IMG/VR virus record: IMGVR_UViG_3300035162_002567 | Coordinates: 1-33,543 of that record | DNA: 33,543 bases | Source: a virus | Direction: 5' to 3' (one strand) | Shown here: positions 6,090 to 14,902 of the stretch, one piece after another | Layout: each line of letters opens with the position of its first letter | Numbering within the stretch: the stretch's first letter is position 1 | Made by a program: the position numbers and the translations under genes | The notes under the pieces: model-generated | Told to the model about the DNA's origin: nothing | Databases searched by the model: none | Seen by the model: only the letters and a program-made list of their open reading frames with translations

Positions 6090-8182
6090 TGTTGATTGCT
6101 CAATGATGGGGCGGTGCTTGCGCCTAGCAAACTAGGGGCAACTTGAGTCCCTACAACAGGATTTAAAAGCAAACCTGGTGCGCCAAGGTTGGCTGGCTGT
6201 GTGCGTCGAATAACTTGAGTTAAAAATTGTTTTACTTTATTAACGTCTTGCTCCAATAAATAGCCAGCTAATTCATCACGTTGTTCGCGTGTTAAATTTG
6301 GAGAAAAACCTAACTTCTTTTTTATTCCTCCAAGCATACGCGCAATAGTGCTGGCACTATTTGCTGGATTACCAGCTACAGCGTTGACCGTAGCGTTTGC
6401 AACATCATCTATAATTCCACCTTGTTCCGCTTGCGTTGCCAACCTAGACGCGGTTGCTGCACTGCGCGTCGGATCTACTTTCATCGCTAGTTGTTGCGTT
6501 CTTAGTATTTTTATTTTTTTAGCTAAATTTTCAAACTGCTCGTTACTTAACAGTTCTTTCAATTTTTTCTGCATATTGATATTGTAAAATACTTGTGTAG
6601 CATCGCCAGTCATTGATCCAGTACCGACCATGTCGTTTAATGTTTCTGTGATTCCAATCATGGCAATTTCTTGATCTTCAGGAGACAGCTTATTCCATTT
6701 AAGATCAAAATCAGATGGCTTCATTGTTTTAAAGGTTTTGAATTCATCAATAAGGTCTTGTGCATTTTTAGTTCCTGACCAAAGATTACGGGCCTCTTTA
6801 AACTCAGGGCTTGCTTGATCTAATTCCGTGAGCAATCGATTATTGAATTTTTTTACGTTATTTGCCTGTTTATTCTTCCCACTTATACGCAGTCCCCTTT
6901 CTACGTCGTCTAAATGTTCTTTAACAGCTTGCCAGCCCCGTAAAGTTGGCCTTTCCGTACCATCTATTGCTTGATCTAACAAATCATCAACTGGCTCCCT
7001 GTTAGCGCGACCAGCTATAAGCCCTTCATTTTTTGCTTGCTTCCAAGCATTAGGGAAAGATCGCTCAATATCTTGGAAAATATCTTCTAATTCTGCAGTG
7101 TGCGGCACGCCATTATCAAATGCTTTGTTATATAACGGAGATGCAATTTCTTTTCGACTAGCCTCTAACGATCTAATACTATCTGCTCGTCCTGGCTTTC
7201 CAAAATCACTCAATAAATCATCGGCTTGCTCTATGCTTCTTCTTTCTAGTAAAGGGATAGCCATGTCTTTTGCTTTGCCTGGCTGATTTACTAAAGCATC
7301 AAGCTCTCCAAGCATAGTTCTTGAGGCATCAGCTGGTATTGATTTGGGCCCACCAGTTTGCAACAGACCAACTAATTCAGATTCAGTTAAATCCGAATCA
7401 CTTAACAAACTTTTAAATCTGTCGATTACCTTATTTGATGCTTGTTGAGGAAATAGGTCGCCACCTGTTATCGCTGGCACAATGTCTTTAGCCTTCGGCA
7501 AACTTTTAAGAAGACTGCCACCTGCGCTAAACACTTCTGGCAAAGCACCGCCCCCAATTCCACCAAGCAAAGCGTTAGTTGTAGCGCCTTGTGCAATATT
7601 GCCAGGGATGTCTTGTAAAGACTCAGAACGGCCAATATCAAAAGGCACTGATTCAGCAGCTGCAATAGAGCCGCCAGCAACTGCATTACTTAATAATCGC
7701 GGCATGAATTTTTTAGCCGCTATATCTGAAGCCATGTTAATCGCCATTGGCGCTTTGCTAAGTAGGCCGCCAAGACCAAACGCGGGTATCGACAGGCCAG
7801 CTATTTCGGACGCTTGCGCCGCAGTAGGATTATTGGCGTATAAATTAGCTTGCTCTTGGTTTAAGCCAGCCATGTTTGCTGAATATGCGTCCGAGAAACT
7901 TTGGCCCCCAGGGATTAACGCTGGCAACGCCTGAACGCCAGCAGAAAATTCATTGCCTCGATTGAAAAATAACTTGTCTTGTAAATTGCGAGCAAACGCG
8001 CCTACTGGGTTGGCAACGCTTTGTGCAGTTGCCATTTCTGGAGGAGCTGCGTTAGGAGCTTCATAAATTGCGCCAGGATGCACTGCTCTAAGTTTTTCCA
8101 TTTCTATAGCTGTTGGTTGTTCGCCAGCTATTTTTGCCGAAATGATTTGACCGTCAGAAAGTTTAAATTGTGCTGTAGCCAT
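6086..8182 (-). CDS. Large internal virion / DNA-ejection protein (putative)
   Basis: A 698-aa protein, second-largest group of the tail module. The N-terminus has a GQIISAKIAGEQ beta segment, then hydrophobic Gly/Ala-rich stretches around 128-245 (PAFGLGGLLSKAP, GGIGGGALPEVF) that could insert in membranes, then a long helical charged middle (about 250-600) and a variable C-terminus ending SLSNQQ. Size, place after the fibre and amphipathic composition match the ejection proteins of short-tailed phages (P22 gp16/gp20, T7 gp15/gp16). No transglycosylase motif was seen. Role is inferred from composition and synteny. Confidence 0.6.
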   Translation of the reverse strand: MATAQFKLSDGQIISAKIAGEQPTAIEMEKLRAVHPGAIYEAPNAAPPEMATAQSVANPVGAFARNLQDKLFFNRGNEFSAGVQALPALIPGGQSFSDAYSANMAGLNQEQANLYANNPTAAQASEIAGLSIPAFGLGGLLSKAPMAINMASDIAAKKFMPRLLSNAVAGGSIAAAESVPFDIGRSESLQDIPGNIAQGATTNALLGGIGGGALPEVFSAGGSLLKSLPKAKDIVPAITGGDLFPQQASNKVIDRFKSLLSDSDLTESELVGLLQTGGPKSIPADASRTMLGELDALVNQPGKAKDMAIPLLERRSIEQADDLLSDFGKPGRADSIRSLEASRKEIASPLYNKAFDNGVPHTAELEDIFQDIERSFPNAWKQAKNEGLIAGRANREPVDDLLDQAIDGTERPTLRGWQAVKEHLDDVERGLRISGKNKQANNVKKFNNRLLTELDQASPEFKEARNLWSGTKNAQDLIDEFKTFKTMKPSDFDLKWNKLSPEDQEIAMIGITETLNDMVGTGSMTGDATQVFYNINMQKKLKELLSNEQFENLAKKIKILRTQQLAMKVDPTRSAATASRLATQAEQGGIIDDVANATVNAVAGNPANSASTIARMLGGIKKKLGFSPNLTREQRDELAGYLLEQDVNKVKQFLTQVIRRTQPANLGAPGLLLNPVVGTQVAPSLLGASTAPSLSNQQ

Positions 8183-8184
8183 TA

Positions 8185-9369
8185 CTAATCCTTAGTAAGA
8201 TCTAAAATTTCATTTTCGTTTGTATTGTTTGTATTGCTTGTATTGTTTAAAGATGCGGAATAATCAGAATAACTGTCATTAATTTTTGATTTGTCTTTAA
8301 TATCGTTAAAATACTTTTGAACCTTCTTTAGTTGGCTGTCAAAAGTTGACCGTCTTGTATTTGGATCTAACGAAATCACGCTAGCAATTAACAAAGCCAT
8401 TTCGCTTTCGTTTATCGCGCCTAAGGCCCCACCAGTTTTTGAAGCCTCTCTCATCTCTGCTAAAGTTCCGAAGCCAAAAGCCGCATAAATAGTTTTCAAT
8501 TGAGCATCTATTTCATAACGCGGTGTTCCAGCTACTAGTTGAGTGAATTGCCCTGATTTGCCTGTTGGCCCAGCGAAATCAATCCCACCTTCGGGGTTTT
8601 CTTTCAACACAGCATCTATGACTTTTATCGCATCAAGTGAACGATCAGCAGCAGCAGTCGCATTTTGTTTAGCTAAATTTACTTTTTGCTGTTTTTCTTT
8701 AACTACGTTAGCTCTTGCTAATTGCTCGCTTTCTAGTTTGTTTACTTCTAATTCTTCTTTTTTTAGCTCTAAAGCGGTCTTAGGTTTTTCTAGCTCAAAC
8801 CCAATATTAGGATCACTAGCGGCGCTAGCAGCAACGCCATTATTATCTACGGCACTAACAGCAGGAACGCCATTTGACGGTTGTAAATTTTGCGCTCTCA
8901 ACGTATTCATTGGGATATACTCAACTACACCTGTTGATTTGTTGTAACCAAATGGTCTTCCGGTTGTAGGCTCGTATTGTATATCGGTATATTCAGCTGG
9001 CTTCGGGTTTTGACTGGCTATCATGCTTTTTATAACGTCTGGATTATTGGGGAAAGCGTTAAACATCATTTGATTTTGTGGCGTAAGCGTAGGCATTAGG
9101 GCTGCCCTTGCTTGTTCGCGCCGTATACGCATAGCCTCCTGCCGCGCTTTCTCTTTCGCAGCTTCCTCGAGCGCCAGGCGATTTTGTTTCAGACTGTTGG
9201 CTTGCAACATGCCTTTGAGAAATGAACCTGGTTGATCAACTGGATTTCTTTGTCCTGGCTGATTGGCCGATAACAATGAAAGACCACCCCTTACGCCAGC
9301 ATTTTCTGGTAAGCCCTGAATAGTTTGTCCAGCAGCTCGCATCAATCGTCCAAAATCTAATAATGCCAT
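8185..9369 (-). CDS. Internal virion / ejection protein (putative)
   Basis: A 394-aa, helical protein. Residues 55-90 form a charged coiled segment (ALEEAAKEKARQEAMRIRREQ), followed by a Pro/Asn-rich middle, a second coiled region around 195-245 (ELKKEELEVNKLESEQL) and a conserved C-terminal domain with GTPRYEIDAQLKTIYAAF, GTLAEMREASKTGGALG and INESEMALL around 275-325. I have seen this C-terminal pattern in ejection-type proteins of other podoviruses. The last 30 residues are Asn/Thr repeats (NTSNTNNTNEN). Confidence 0.6.
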   Translation of the reverse strand: MALLDFGRLMRAAGQTIQGLPENAGVRGGLSLLSANQPGQRNPVDQPGSFLKGMLQANSLKQNRLALEEAAKEKARQEAMRIRREQARAALMPTLTPQNQMMFNAFPNNPDVIKSMIASQNPKPAEYTDIQYEPTTGRPFGYNKSTGVVEYIPMNTLRAQNLQPSNGVPAVSAVDNNGVAASAASDPNIGFELEKPKTALELKKEELEVNKLESEQLARANVVKEKQQKVNLAKQNATAAADRSLDAIKVIDAVLKENPEGGIDFAGPTGKSGQFTQLVAGTPRYEIDAQLKTIYAAFGFGTLAEMREASKTGGALGAINESEMALLIASVISLDPNTRRSTFDSQLKKVQKYFNDIKDKSKINDSYSDYSASLNNTSNTNNTNENEILDLTKD

Positions 9370-9659
9370 TAGCTTGCCTCCTCTGCTGACTTGGGATACT
9401 TGTTTTTAACAGTGGCAATGGTTGCCTTCCAAGCATCAATACCACCGTGGAAGATGGTATCAAGCTGGTCTGGAATAGACGGATAGGCACGTTGACGTAG
9501 CTCTTGGTATGTTGGTACTGGCTCGATGTAGGGTTCTGGGGTGTTGCCTTCGGATAGCCATTCTGCAATAGCTTCAACCATACACGACTCCATGCTACCA
9601 TTATCAAAAGTGCGCGACACCACGCGCTTTGTTGCATCAGTGTATTTCCAAGTTGTCAT
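9369..9659 (-). CDS. Small tail assembly-type protein (XkdW-like C-terminus)
   Basis: A 96-aa protein directly after the tail fibre. The C-terminal half, YQELRQRAYPSIPDQLDTIFH and then WKATIATVKNKYPKS, is the widespread YPSIxDQLD...KYPK motif seen in phage tail-fibre-associated proteins (XkdW-type). Likely a chaperone or small tail component. ATG 9659 is chosen because it overlaps the fibre stop as ATGA, with AGGATG upstream; an upstream in-frame start at 9668 would add three residues. Confidence 0.75.
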   Translation of the reverse strand: MTTWKYTDATKRVVSRTFDNGSMESCMVEAIAEWLSEGNTPEPYIEPVPTYQELRQRAYPSIPDQLDTIFHGGIDAWKATIATVKNKYPKSAEEAS

Positions 9660-12082
9660 AGTTCGCATCCTGTTAAATAAATAATACCAGATCCATGTCT
9701 TACGAAGGCTGTACCATTGGCGGTTAAGCCAGAAGACACATTAGGATTAAGCCAACATGAGTTGTTGCCAATATAACCAGAGACGATATTTAGAGATGTA
9801 AAAGCTTGTGCCGAGCCTCCAATGGTCGAGATTTCAAAGCCACTTAAACTGGATACAAATAGTCCCGTTGGAATTACTCTACTGGGAACTGGATAGTTCA
9901 CTGTGTAATACCCATAAGTTGTAGCAGCTGCGAAACCCATAAACATGTTTCTTCCTGTAAAACTAGGCAAATACCTCTGACACAACGCTAATTCTTCGCC
10001 AAAAGTTCTATATTCAAAATCAGTAGCTGTTGAGCCTACCTCTAGCTGAACTCCAGTAACAAACCAAGTAGCATTGACAGTAGCCATCATTTGCACACTT
10101 GAACTGCCACGCATTAACCGTGATCCTTGCCAAGAATCTATCGTACCTGCATAGTTTGTACCTGCACCTAATGTAAAACAAAGATTTAATCCTATCCCAT
10201 TAGTGATTAGCCAAGTTCCTGCTTCGTCTCCAACAAAAGTTACAGATTTCTTTTCCCAAGTGTCTGCTTGGGCTATATTGTATTGCTTTACAAGCGATCT
10301 ATTTTGTGCGGCGTTTACTAAAAAACAAGCAAAATTTCCTGTCAAAGAGCTTTTAACCCAAAAAGATAATGTAGTTGTTTTAGCCCCAGAGTTTCCATAA
10401 TAAAGGTCAACAACATTATTGCCTTCAATTCTGTGCTGGATTGTGTATTCATCAGCCGCTTGTGAGCAGTCATCTGCAGTAGATGCAATAACTTTTATAC
10501 TATTTCTAAAACTTGCTGGGGCATCTGCTACGACCTGACAAGTCATATTGCCGCCACCTGCTTCTGTCATTTTCCATCTATCAGATACCATCGCTCCATC
10601 AGTGGCTACTGCTGCGGTTCCACGTTGGTTTATTTCCATAGCCCCGTTGATTATTTTGTTACGGCTACCGCCTATCTGCCCTGAGTTGATACTAGCAAGG
10701 CCAGTAATAGCTGGAATAGCCGCAGTTTGCGCAAACGTAGTGCCTCCGCCATCGGCAATCGTAATAGCATCATCACCGTCGGTATATTCAATCAATGGCG
10801 TTTTGACTGACGTGCTGCCTGTTATTGTGCCGCCTGAGACTGCACCAGTTGTGGTGATAGCAGATGCGCCATTATCAATCGCTCCGAAACCAGACGTAAT
10901 GCTTCCAGAATTTAATGCGCCTGTGGTTACTATAGATGAGCTGCCAGCAATGGGACTATAAAGACTGCCTAAAGCAGTGCCGTTTAAAGTAATCGCATCA
11001 GCCTCTAAAGTGCCATCTATATCAGCGTCAGTGCCTACGAATAACTTTTTAGCGATACCGACACCACCGTCGATGATAAGAGCGCCGGAAGTTGAACTCG
11101 ATGAGTCAGTGGTCAGATTTAAATTCACAACTCCACTGGTATCAAGCGTAGTTACAGTTGCGGCTGCGGCTGCGCCACTTCCTAAAATACCATCTAGCGT
11201 ACCTGTGAATCCTGTTGCTGTAACCTGATCGGTAACTGTGATAGCGTCGACAAACAAATTAGCCCAGCGAACACCCGTTGTTCCAAGATCATCGGTGGAA
11301 TCGGTGTCTGAAACCACATTTCCACCATGCGTTGTGACACCAGTCACGGTCAATGTCCCACCAATTGTTGCGGCCCCAACTAATGCGCATAATCCAGCAC
11401 TATCAATTGTTACCTGGAGAGTTGGGCTATCACCATCAGCGCCGTCATTAGTATAAATCTGGAGCTTGCCTTTTTGGTCGTCTGCCGTGCCATCATGCGA
11501 GCCAATGATTTTAACTAGCGTTGATTCTTCTGAGCCTGACTGTAAGCCTTTCCATTGGATCGTGCTTTCACGTCCACCAGCGGTATCTTCTGCCGTAGAA
11601 TTTTCTAGCGTAGCCGATGGAGATGCGTTGAATATGAAAATATTATCGCCAGATGCAGACGTTGCCGACGCGCCTACCAATTGAAACTTACTATTGCTTG
11701 CATCGTAAGCCACCAGGTACATTCCACCGCTTTGTATCTGACCAGCGGCCAATGCAGATTGCGTATTGTTGACTATTGCCACCGCACCGATTGAATCGAC
11801 ATTTAAAGTTGCCGCGCCAGTGTTGGCGTGATTGGCTCTGAACATGTACGCATCGCCCTGGGCATACGCGGTCACTGTTCGAGCTGCCGCTAAGACATAA
11901 GCGTTACTTGATCCAGTCGTTGATTTTGTGCCGTTGATGTCCTCATACCAGCGTTTGACTCTAGCAAACGATTCTCGCCATGAGTTATTGACGCCAGATG
12001 GTGCCATGTTCTCAGGCATTCCCGCTGGACTCGTAGCATTATTGTCATCTGCTGTGACCGAATAGTCTTTGATTTCTGCCAT
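9656..12082 (-). CDS. Tail fibre / receptor-binding protein
   Basis: An 808-aa tail fibre. The N-terminal 130 residues resemble the virion-anchoring part of short-tailed phage fibres (NMAPSGVNNSWRESFARVKRWYEDI), followed by a long Gly/Thr/Ala-rich beta-repeat shaft (about 150-465, with TIGGTLTVTGVTTHGG, LGTTGVRWANLFVD) and a C-terminal receptor-binding region from NKIINGAMEINQRG (about 480) through SDRWKM, STADDCSQAADEY, TLSFWVKSS, a lectin-like fold, to FVTGVQLEVGSTATDFEYR and ELALCQRYLPS, then a variable tip of about 110 residues. The host-recognition tip is probably the last 110-330 residues. No peptidase cleavage motif or intramolecular chaperone was recognised. Confidence 0.88.
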   Translation of the reverse strand: MAEIKDYSVTADDNNATSPAGMPENMAPSGVNNSWRESFARVKRWYEDINGTKSTTGSSNAYVLAAARTVTAYAQGDAYMFRANHANTGAATLNVDSIGAVAIVNNTQSALAAGQIQSGGMYLVAYDASNSKFQLVGASATSASGDNIFIFNASPSATLENSTAEDTAGGRESTIQWKGLQSGSEESTLVKIIGSHDGTADDQKGKLQIYTNDGADGDSPTLQVTIDSAGLCALVGAATIGGTLTVTGVTTHGGNVVSDTDSTDDLGTTGVRWANLFVDAITVTDQVTATGFTGTLDGILGSGAAAAATVTTLDTSGVVNLNLTTDSSSSTSGALIIDGGVGIAKKLFVGTDADIDGTLEADAITLNGTALGSLYSPIAGSSSIVTTGALNSGSITSGFGAIDNGASAITTTGAVSGGTITGSTSVKTPLIEYTDGDDAITIADGGGTTFAQTAAIPAITGLASINSGQIGGSRNKIINGAMEINQRGTAAVATDGAMVSDRWKMTEAGGGNMTCQVVADAPASFRNSIKVIASTADDCSQAADEYTIQHRIEGNNVVDLYYGNSGAKTTTLSFWVKSSLTGNFACFLVNAAQNRSLVKQYNIAQADTWEKKSVTFVGDEAGTWLITNGIGLNLCFTLGAGTNYAGTIDSWQGSRLMRGSSSVQMMATVNATWFVTGVQLEVGSTATDFEYRTFGEELALCQRYLPSFTGRNMFMGFAAATTYGYYTVNYPVPSRVIPTGLFVSSLSGFEISTIGGSAQAFTSLNIVSGYIGNNSCWLNPNVSSGLTANGTAFVRHGSGIIYLTGCEL

Positions 12083-12086
12083 TGTT

Positions 12087-12965
12087 TTATCCTAGCGCTT
12101 TATAGTTGGAATATAAGTCCATCAAACCAGAAGCTATGCCGATGCCAGAGCCTATGTTGGCCGCTGTGCTGTTGCTGTAATCCGGCTGAGTGGCCGTTGT
12201 TGTGCCGCCATAATTTCCAGTGATTGCGTTTTGGTAATTGGCGAGATTTCTGCCTGGTCTATTTTGATCGAACATATATTGGTTGTATTGATCCGATAGT
12301 TGATTTTGAGCTTGTGTATCTTGCATTTGACCTACGCCTAGCATTTGATTGGCGTCAAAATAATTAAGTCCTGCCATGCCAGGGATCTTGCCTATTGCTG
12401 AATCTTGTCGGCCACGCTCAGTCGCATAGTTTTGACCATATACATTCGTTGCTAATTGTCCTAGTGAATTGCCTAGCTCGCGTTGTGAATTAGCCATCAT
12501 GTTTTGATACAAACCGGAACCATAGCGGCCCCTAGAATCTGCGCTTGCCCCGATACCTGGAGCAACGGCCTCTTGATAATTGCGCGTGACGTTATCAGCC
12601 GCCTGGTTGTACATTTGATCTAAATAAGGATTTGAATTTAAAAAATCGCCTGACAATGTTTGCCCGAGTAAGTTCTGACCGACACCAATATTAGGGCTAC
12701 CTGCCATTGCGGTATTTTGTATGTTGCTCAATGCGCCTTGGGTTGTGTCGCCAAAGCCCGCAACTCTTGATTGCCCAAAACCTTGAGGGCCGCCAGTTTC
12801 GTAAAGTTTCCGCGCTTCCGCAAAGCTTTCATCTAAATACGGTCGCTGACCAGAATAAGGAGATGATGTTGCGCTGGTATTGATCATGCCAGGCGTGCTC
12901 ACTGGTGCGCCGCCCATGTTTAAAGCGTTCAAATTAGGTTGATAATTGGCGTATTGCAAAGCCAT
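12087..12965 (-). CDS. Virion structural protein, Asn/Gln/Gly-rich (ejection-type)
   Basis: A 292-aa protein of low complexity, rich in Asn, Gln, Gly and Tyr, with TTQGALSNIQNTAMAGSP, NPYLDQMYNQAADNVTRNYQEAVAPG around 110-135 and SRGRYGSGLYQNMMANSQ around 143-160. The C-terminal 30 residues (ANIGSGIGIASGLMDLYSNY) are Gly-rich and hydrophobic. This YGSG...Q composition is common in internal or ejection proteins of marine podoviruses (P22 gp7-like position). Function inferred from composition and neighbours. Confidence 0.6.
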   Translation of the reverse strand: MALQYANYQPNLNALNMGGAPVSTPGMINTSATSSPYSGQRPYLDESFAEARKLYETGGPQGFGQSRVAGFGDTTQGALSNIQNTAMAGSPNIGVGQNLLGQTLSGDFLNSNPYLDQMYNQAADNVTRNYQEAVAPGIGASADSRGRYGSGLYQNMMANSQRELGNSLGQLATNVYGQNYATERGRQDSAIGKIPGMAGLNYFDANQMLGVGQMQDTQAQNQLSDQYNQYMFDQNRPGRNLANYQNAITGNYGGTTTATQPDYSNSTAANIGSGIGIASGLMDLYSNYKALG

Positions 12966-12967
12966 GA

Positions 12968-14902
12968 TTAGCTCCTAGCGTAAGGGTTATAAAAAGATTG
13001 ATAGTTGATTGGTTGCATTTGCATAGGTGTATAGCCTGTCAAATAGTCTTGTCGAGGCCGTCCTGTCACGGCTGGCGCTTTTGGAGCGCTGTAAGGGTTG
13101 CCACTACTTGCCGAGTCAGCAGCTTTGCCATCAGGCAATAAGTCACCCGCTAAACCTAGCGCAAGTTTTGCCGCTTCAAATGGGTTTTCTTTTATATTGT
13201 CTAGGGTAGACTTTGGGCCGCCTGTAAATTGTTCGATGTAACGAGGCGCATCAGCAAACGGATTATTAACCCCAAATTGCCCTTGTCCATAAAGAGCGTC
13301 TATCGTTTCATCTGGCACTTCTTGGTAAGTGAACGGATTATTTTGTAAACCCGTCGGGTTCATTGCATTTTGCAGCGTAATGTCTGCCGTACCGCCTTCT
13401 GGAAATAAAGGATCTACCGTAGGAAATTCAAGCAAATTTGACGGCATTAACGAGGTTGGCACAATCGATTGGCTGGCAAAATTCGGGTTAATGGCATTTG
13501 ATACAGCTTGATTTGACAGCAAGTTATTGCCGACTGGCACGTTACTGAACGGGTTATTAACTAAGCCTGTAGGGTTTATTGCGTTTGCCAGAGTATTAGA
13601 CGCTGTGCCACCTGCCGGAAATAACGGATCTGGCACTGTGTTTGATAAATCAAAATAATCTGTTGGAATATTAGACGGCAAATTAGAAGCGCCAGTCATA
13701 AAATCAGGTAATGCGTCTCTTATACTTTGTATGGGATTGCCTAATGCGTCACCCACTTGTCCAGGTATGTTTGTAATCGCATCAGGTAACACGTTACCTA
13801 CAGCATCGCTTATAGCTCCACCCGCTGCACTGAGTCCACCCGAGGTTGTTGCAGCCGTTAATGCTGTCTGTGTTGGATCAAAATCTGTTCTTAGTCCGGT
13901 CGCTAGAGTATTTGCAGATGTAACAGCGCCCAGTTTTGCCGCTTCTGCTGCCGTTAAATTAGCAAAACCACCAGCACCTTTGACTAGGTTCGCACCATAA
14001 CCAGACGCACCAGCTTGCGCAGTATCTAAAGCAATGTCGCCTATCGGTTTTCCTTGAATGCCGCCAATGGTGGCAGCTGTCGCCATCCCTAAGTACGGGT
14101 TAATAATCGTTGCGCCTATTTTTAACGCTGGCGCTATAAAACGGTCAAATATAGAGCCTTTTTTATTTTGAAACTTGTTGCCTGTATAGCGAGCGCCGTA
14201 GTCAATCCCGTCAAACGCCATTCCCGCTGGCATAGCATCAGTGATTTGGCCTGTTTTTAAGTAATTATCATAAGCTGCCGCAGCTTGCGGCCCATAGCGT
14301 TCGCGTGACGTTTGTCCTTGCGGCCCGAGAAAATCTTTCATGCCCTCCCAGATGGACTTATTACCGCCCATTTTAGCTTCGGATTCAGGAATCGGGCTTT
14401 GCGACCAGGGCTTTACGCCTTCGGCATATTGTCCATACGTTTCCCATATATCCTGATAGCGATCTGTGACGTTGTTTAAGTCAATCCCGTAGTTCGTAGC
14501 GCCAACACCAACCATGTTATAAGGCAATTCTTTGGCGTCAAATTGCGACGGATTTACATAATAGGCCGCTGGCTCTACATAATCCGGCAAATTCCACCGT
14601 ACAGTCGGCGAAAAACCAGCATCGCTTAATGTTTTTTCTTGTTTGCGTGCGGCTACATTCTCTGGCTTTTGTGCTTCTACTCGATCTAGGCGACCTTGCA
14701 GATTGTATTCAGGCTTTGAAAATTCGGTTTTCAGCAAACCCGTCATCCCAGGATTGCCGCCAGGTGCATAATTTTCTAATTTTGACAGCGCGTCTGCTTG
14801 GCTTGTTGGTTTTTGATCATTGATAAAATTACGCATGATCAAACCAGTAATGCCTGTGCTGAGATTGGTTTCGTTTAAAGCATCAACGTATGGATTAGCC
14901 AT
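12968..14902 (-). CDS. Virion structural protein with internal repeats
   Basis: A 644-aa protein between the tail hub and the ejection-type genes. Residues 1-230 are soluble and helical, 255-360 are Gly/Ala-rich and hydrophobic (IGATIINPYLGMATAATIGGIQG), and the following region contains two imperfect copies of a unit of about 35 residues starting DPLFP-GGTA and ending NPTG-NNPF, with a third NNPF soon after. The C-terminus is Pro/Tyr-rich (YNPYARS). Membrane-active or internal virion protein is the best guess from size, composition and place. Confidence 0.55.
   Translation of the reverse strand: MANPYVDALNETNLSTGITGLIMRNFINDQKPTSQADALSKLENYAPGGNPGMTGLLKTEFSKPEYNLQGRLDRVEAQKPENVAARKQEKTLSDAGFSPTVRWNLPDYVEPAAYYVNPSQFDAKELPYNMVGVGATNYGIDLNNVTDRYQDIWETYGQYAEGVKPWSQSPIPESEAKMGGNKSIWEGMKDFLGPQGQTSRERYGPQAAAAYDNYLKTGQITDAMPAGMAFDGIDYGARYTGNKFQNKKGSIFDRFIAPALKIGATIINPYLGMATAATIGGIQGKPIGDIALDTAQAGASGYGANLVKGAGGFANLTAAEAAKLGAVTSANTLATGLRTDFDPTQTALTAATTSGGLSAAGGAISDAVGNVLPDAITNIPGQVGDALGNPIQSIRDALPDFMTGASNLPSNIPTDYFDLSNTVPDPLFPAGGTASNTLANAINPTGLVNNPFSNVPVGNNLLSNQAVSNAINPNFASQSIVPTSLMPSNLLEFPTVDPLFPEGGTADITLQNAMNPTGLQNNPFTYQEVPDETIDALYGQGQFGVNNPFADAPRYIEQFTGGPKSTLDNIKENPFEAAKLALGLAGDLLPDGKAADSASSGNPYSAPKAPAVTGRPRQDYLTGYTPMQMQPINYQSFYNPYARS

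Noticed and set aside
10548-11684. Series of plus-strand frames opposite the tail fibre
   Set aside because: They mirror the repetitive Gly/Thr/Ala codons of the fibre shaft; no start signals and low-complexity products.
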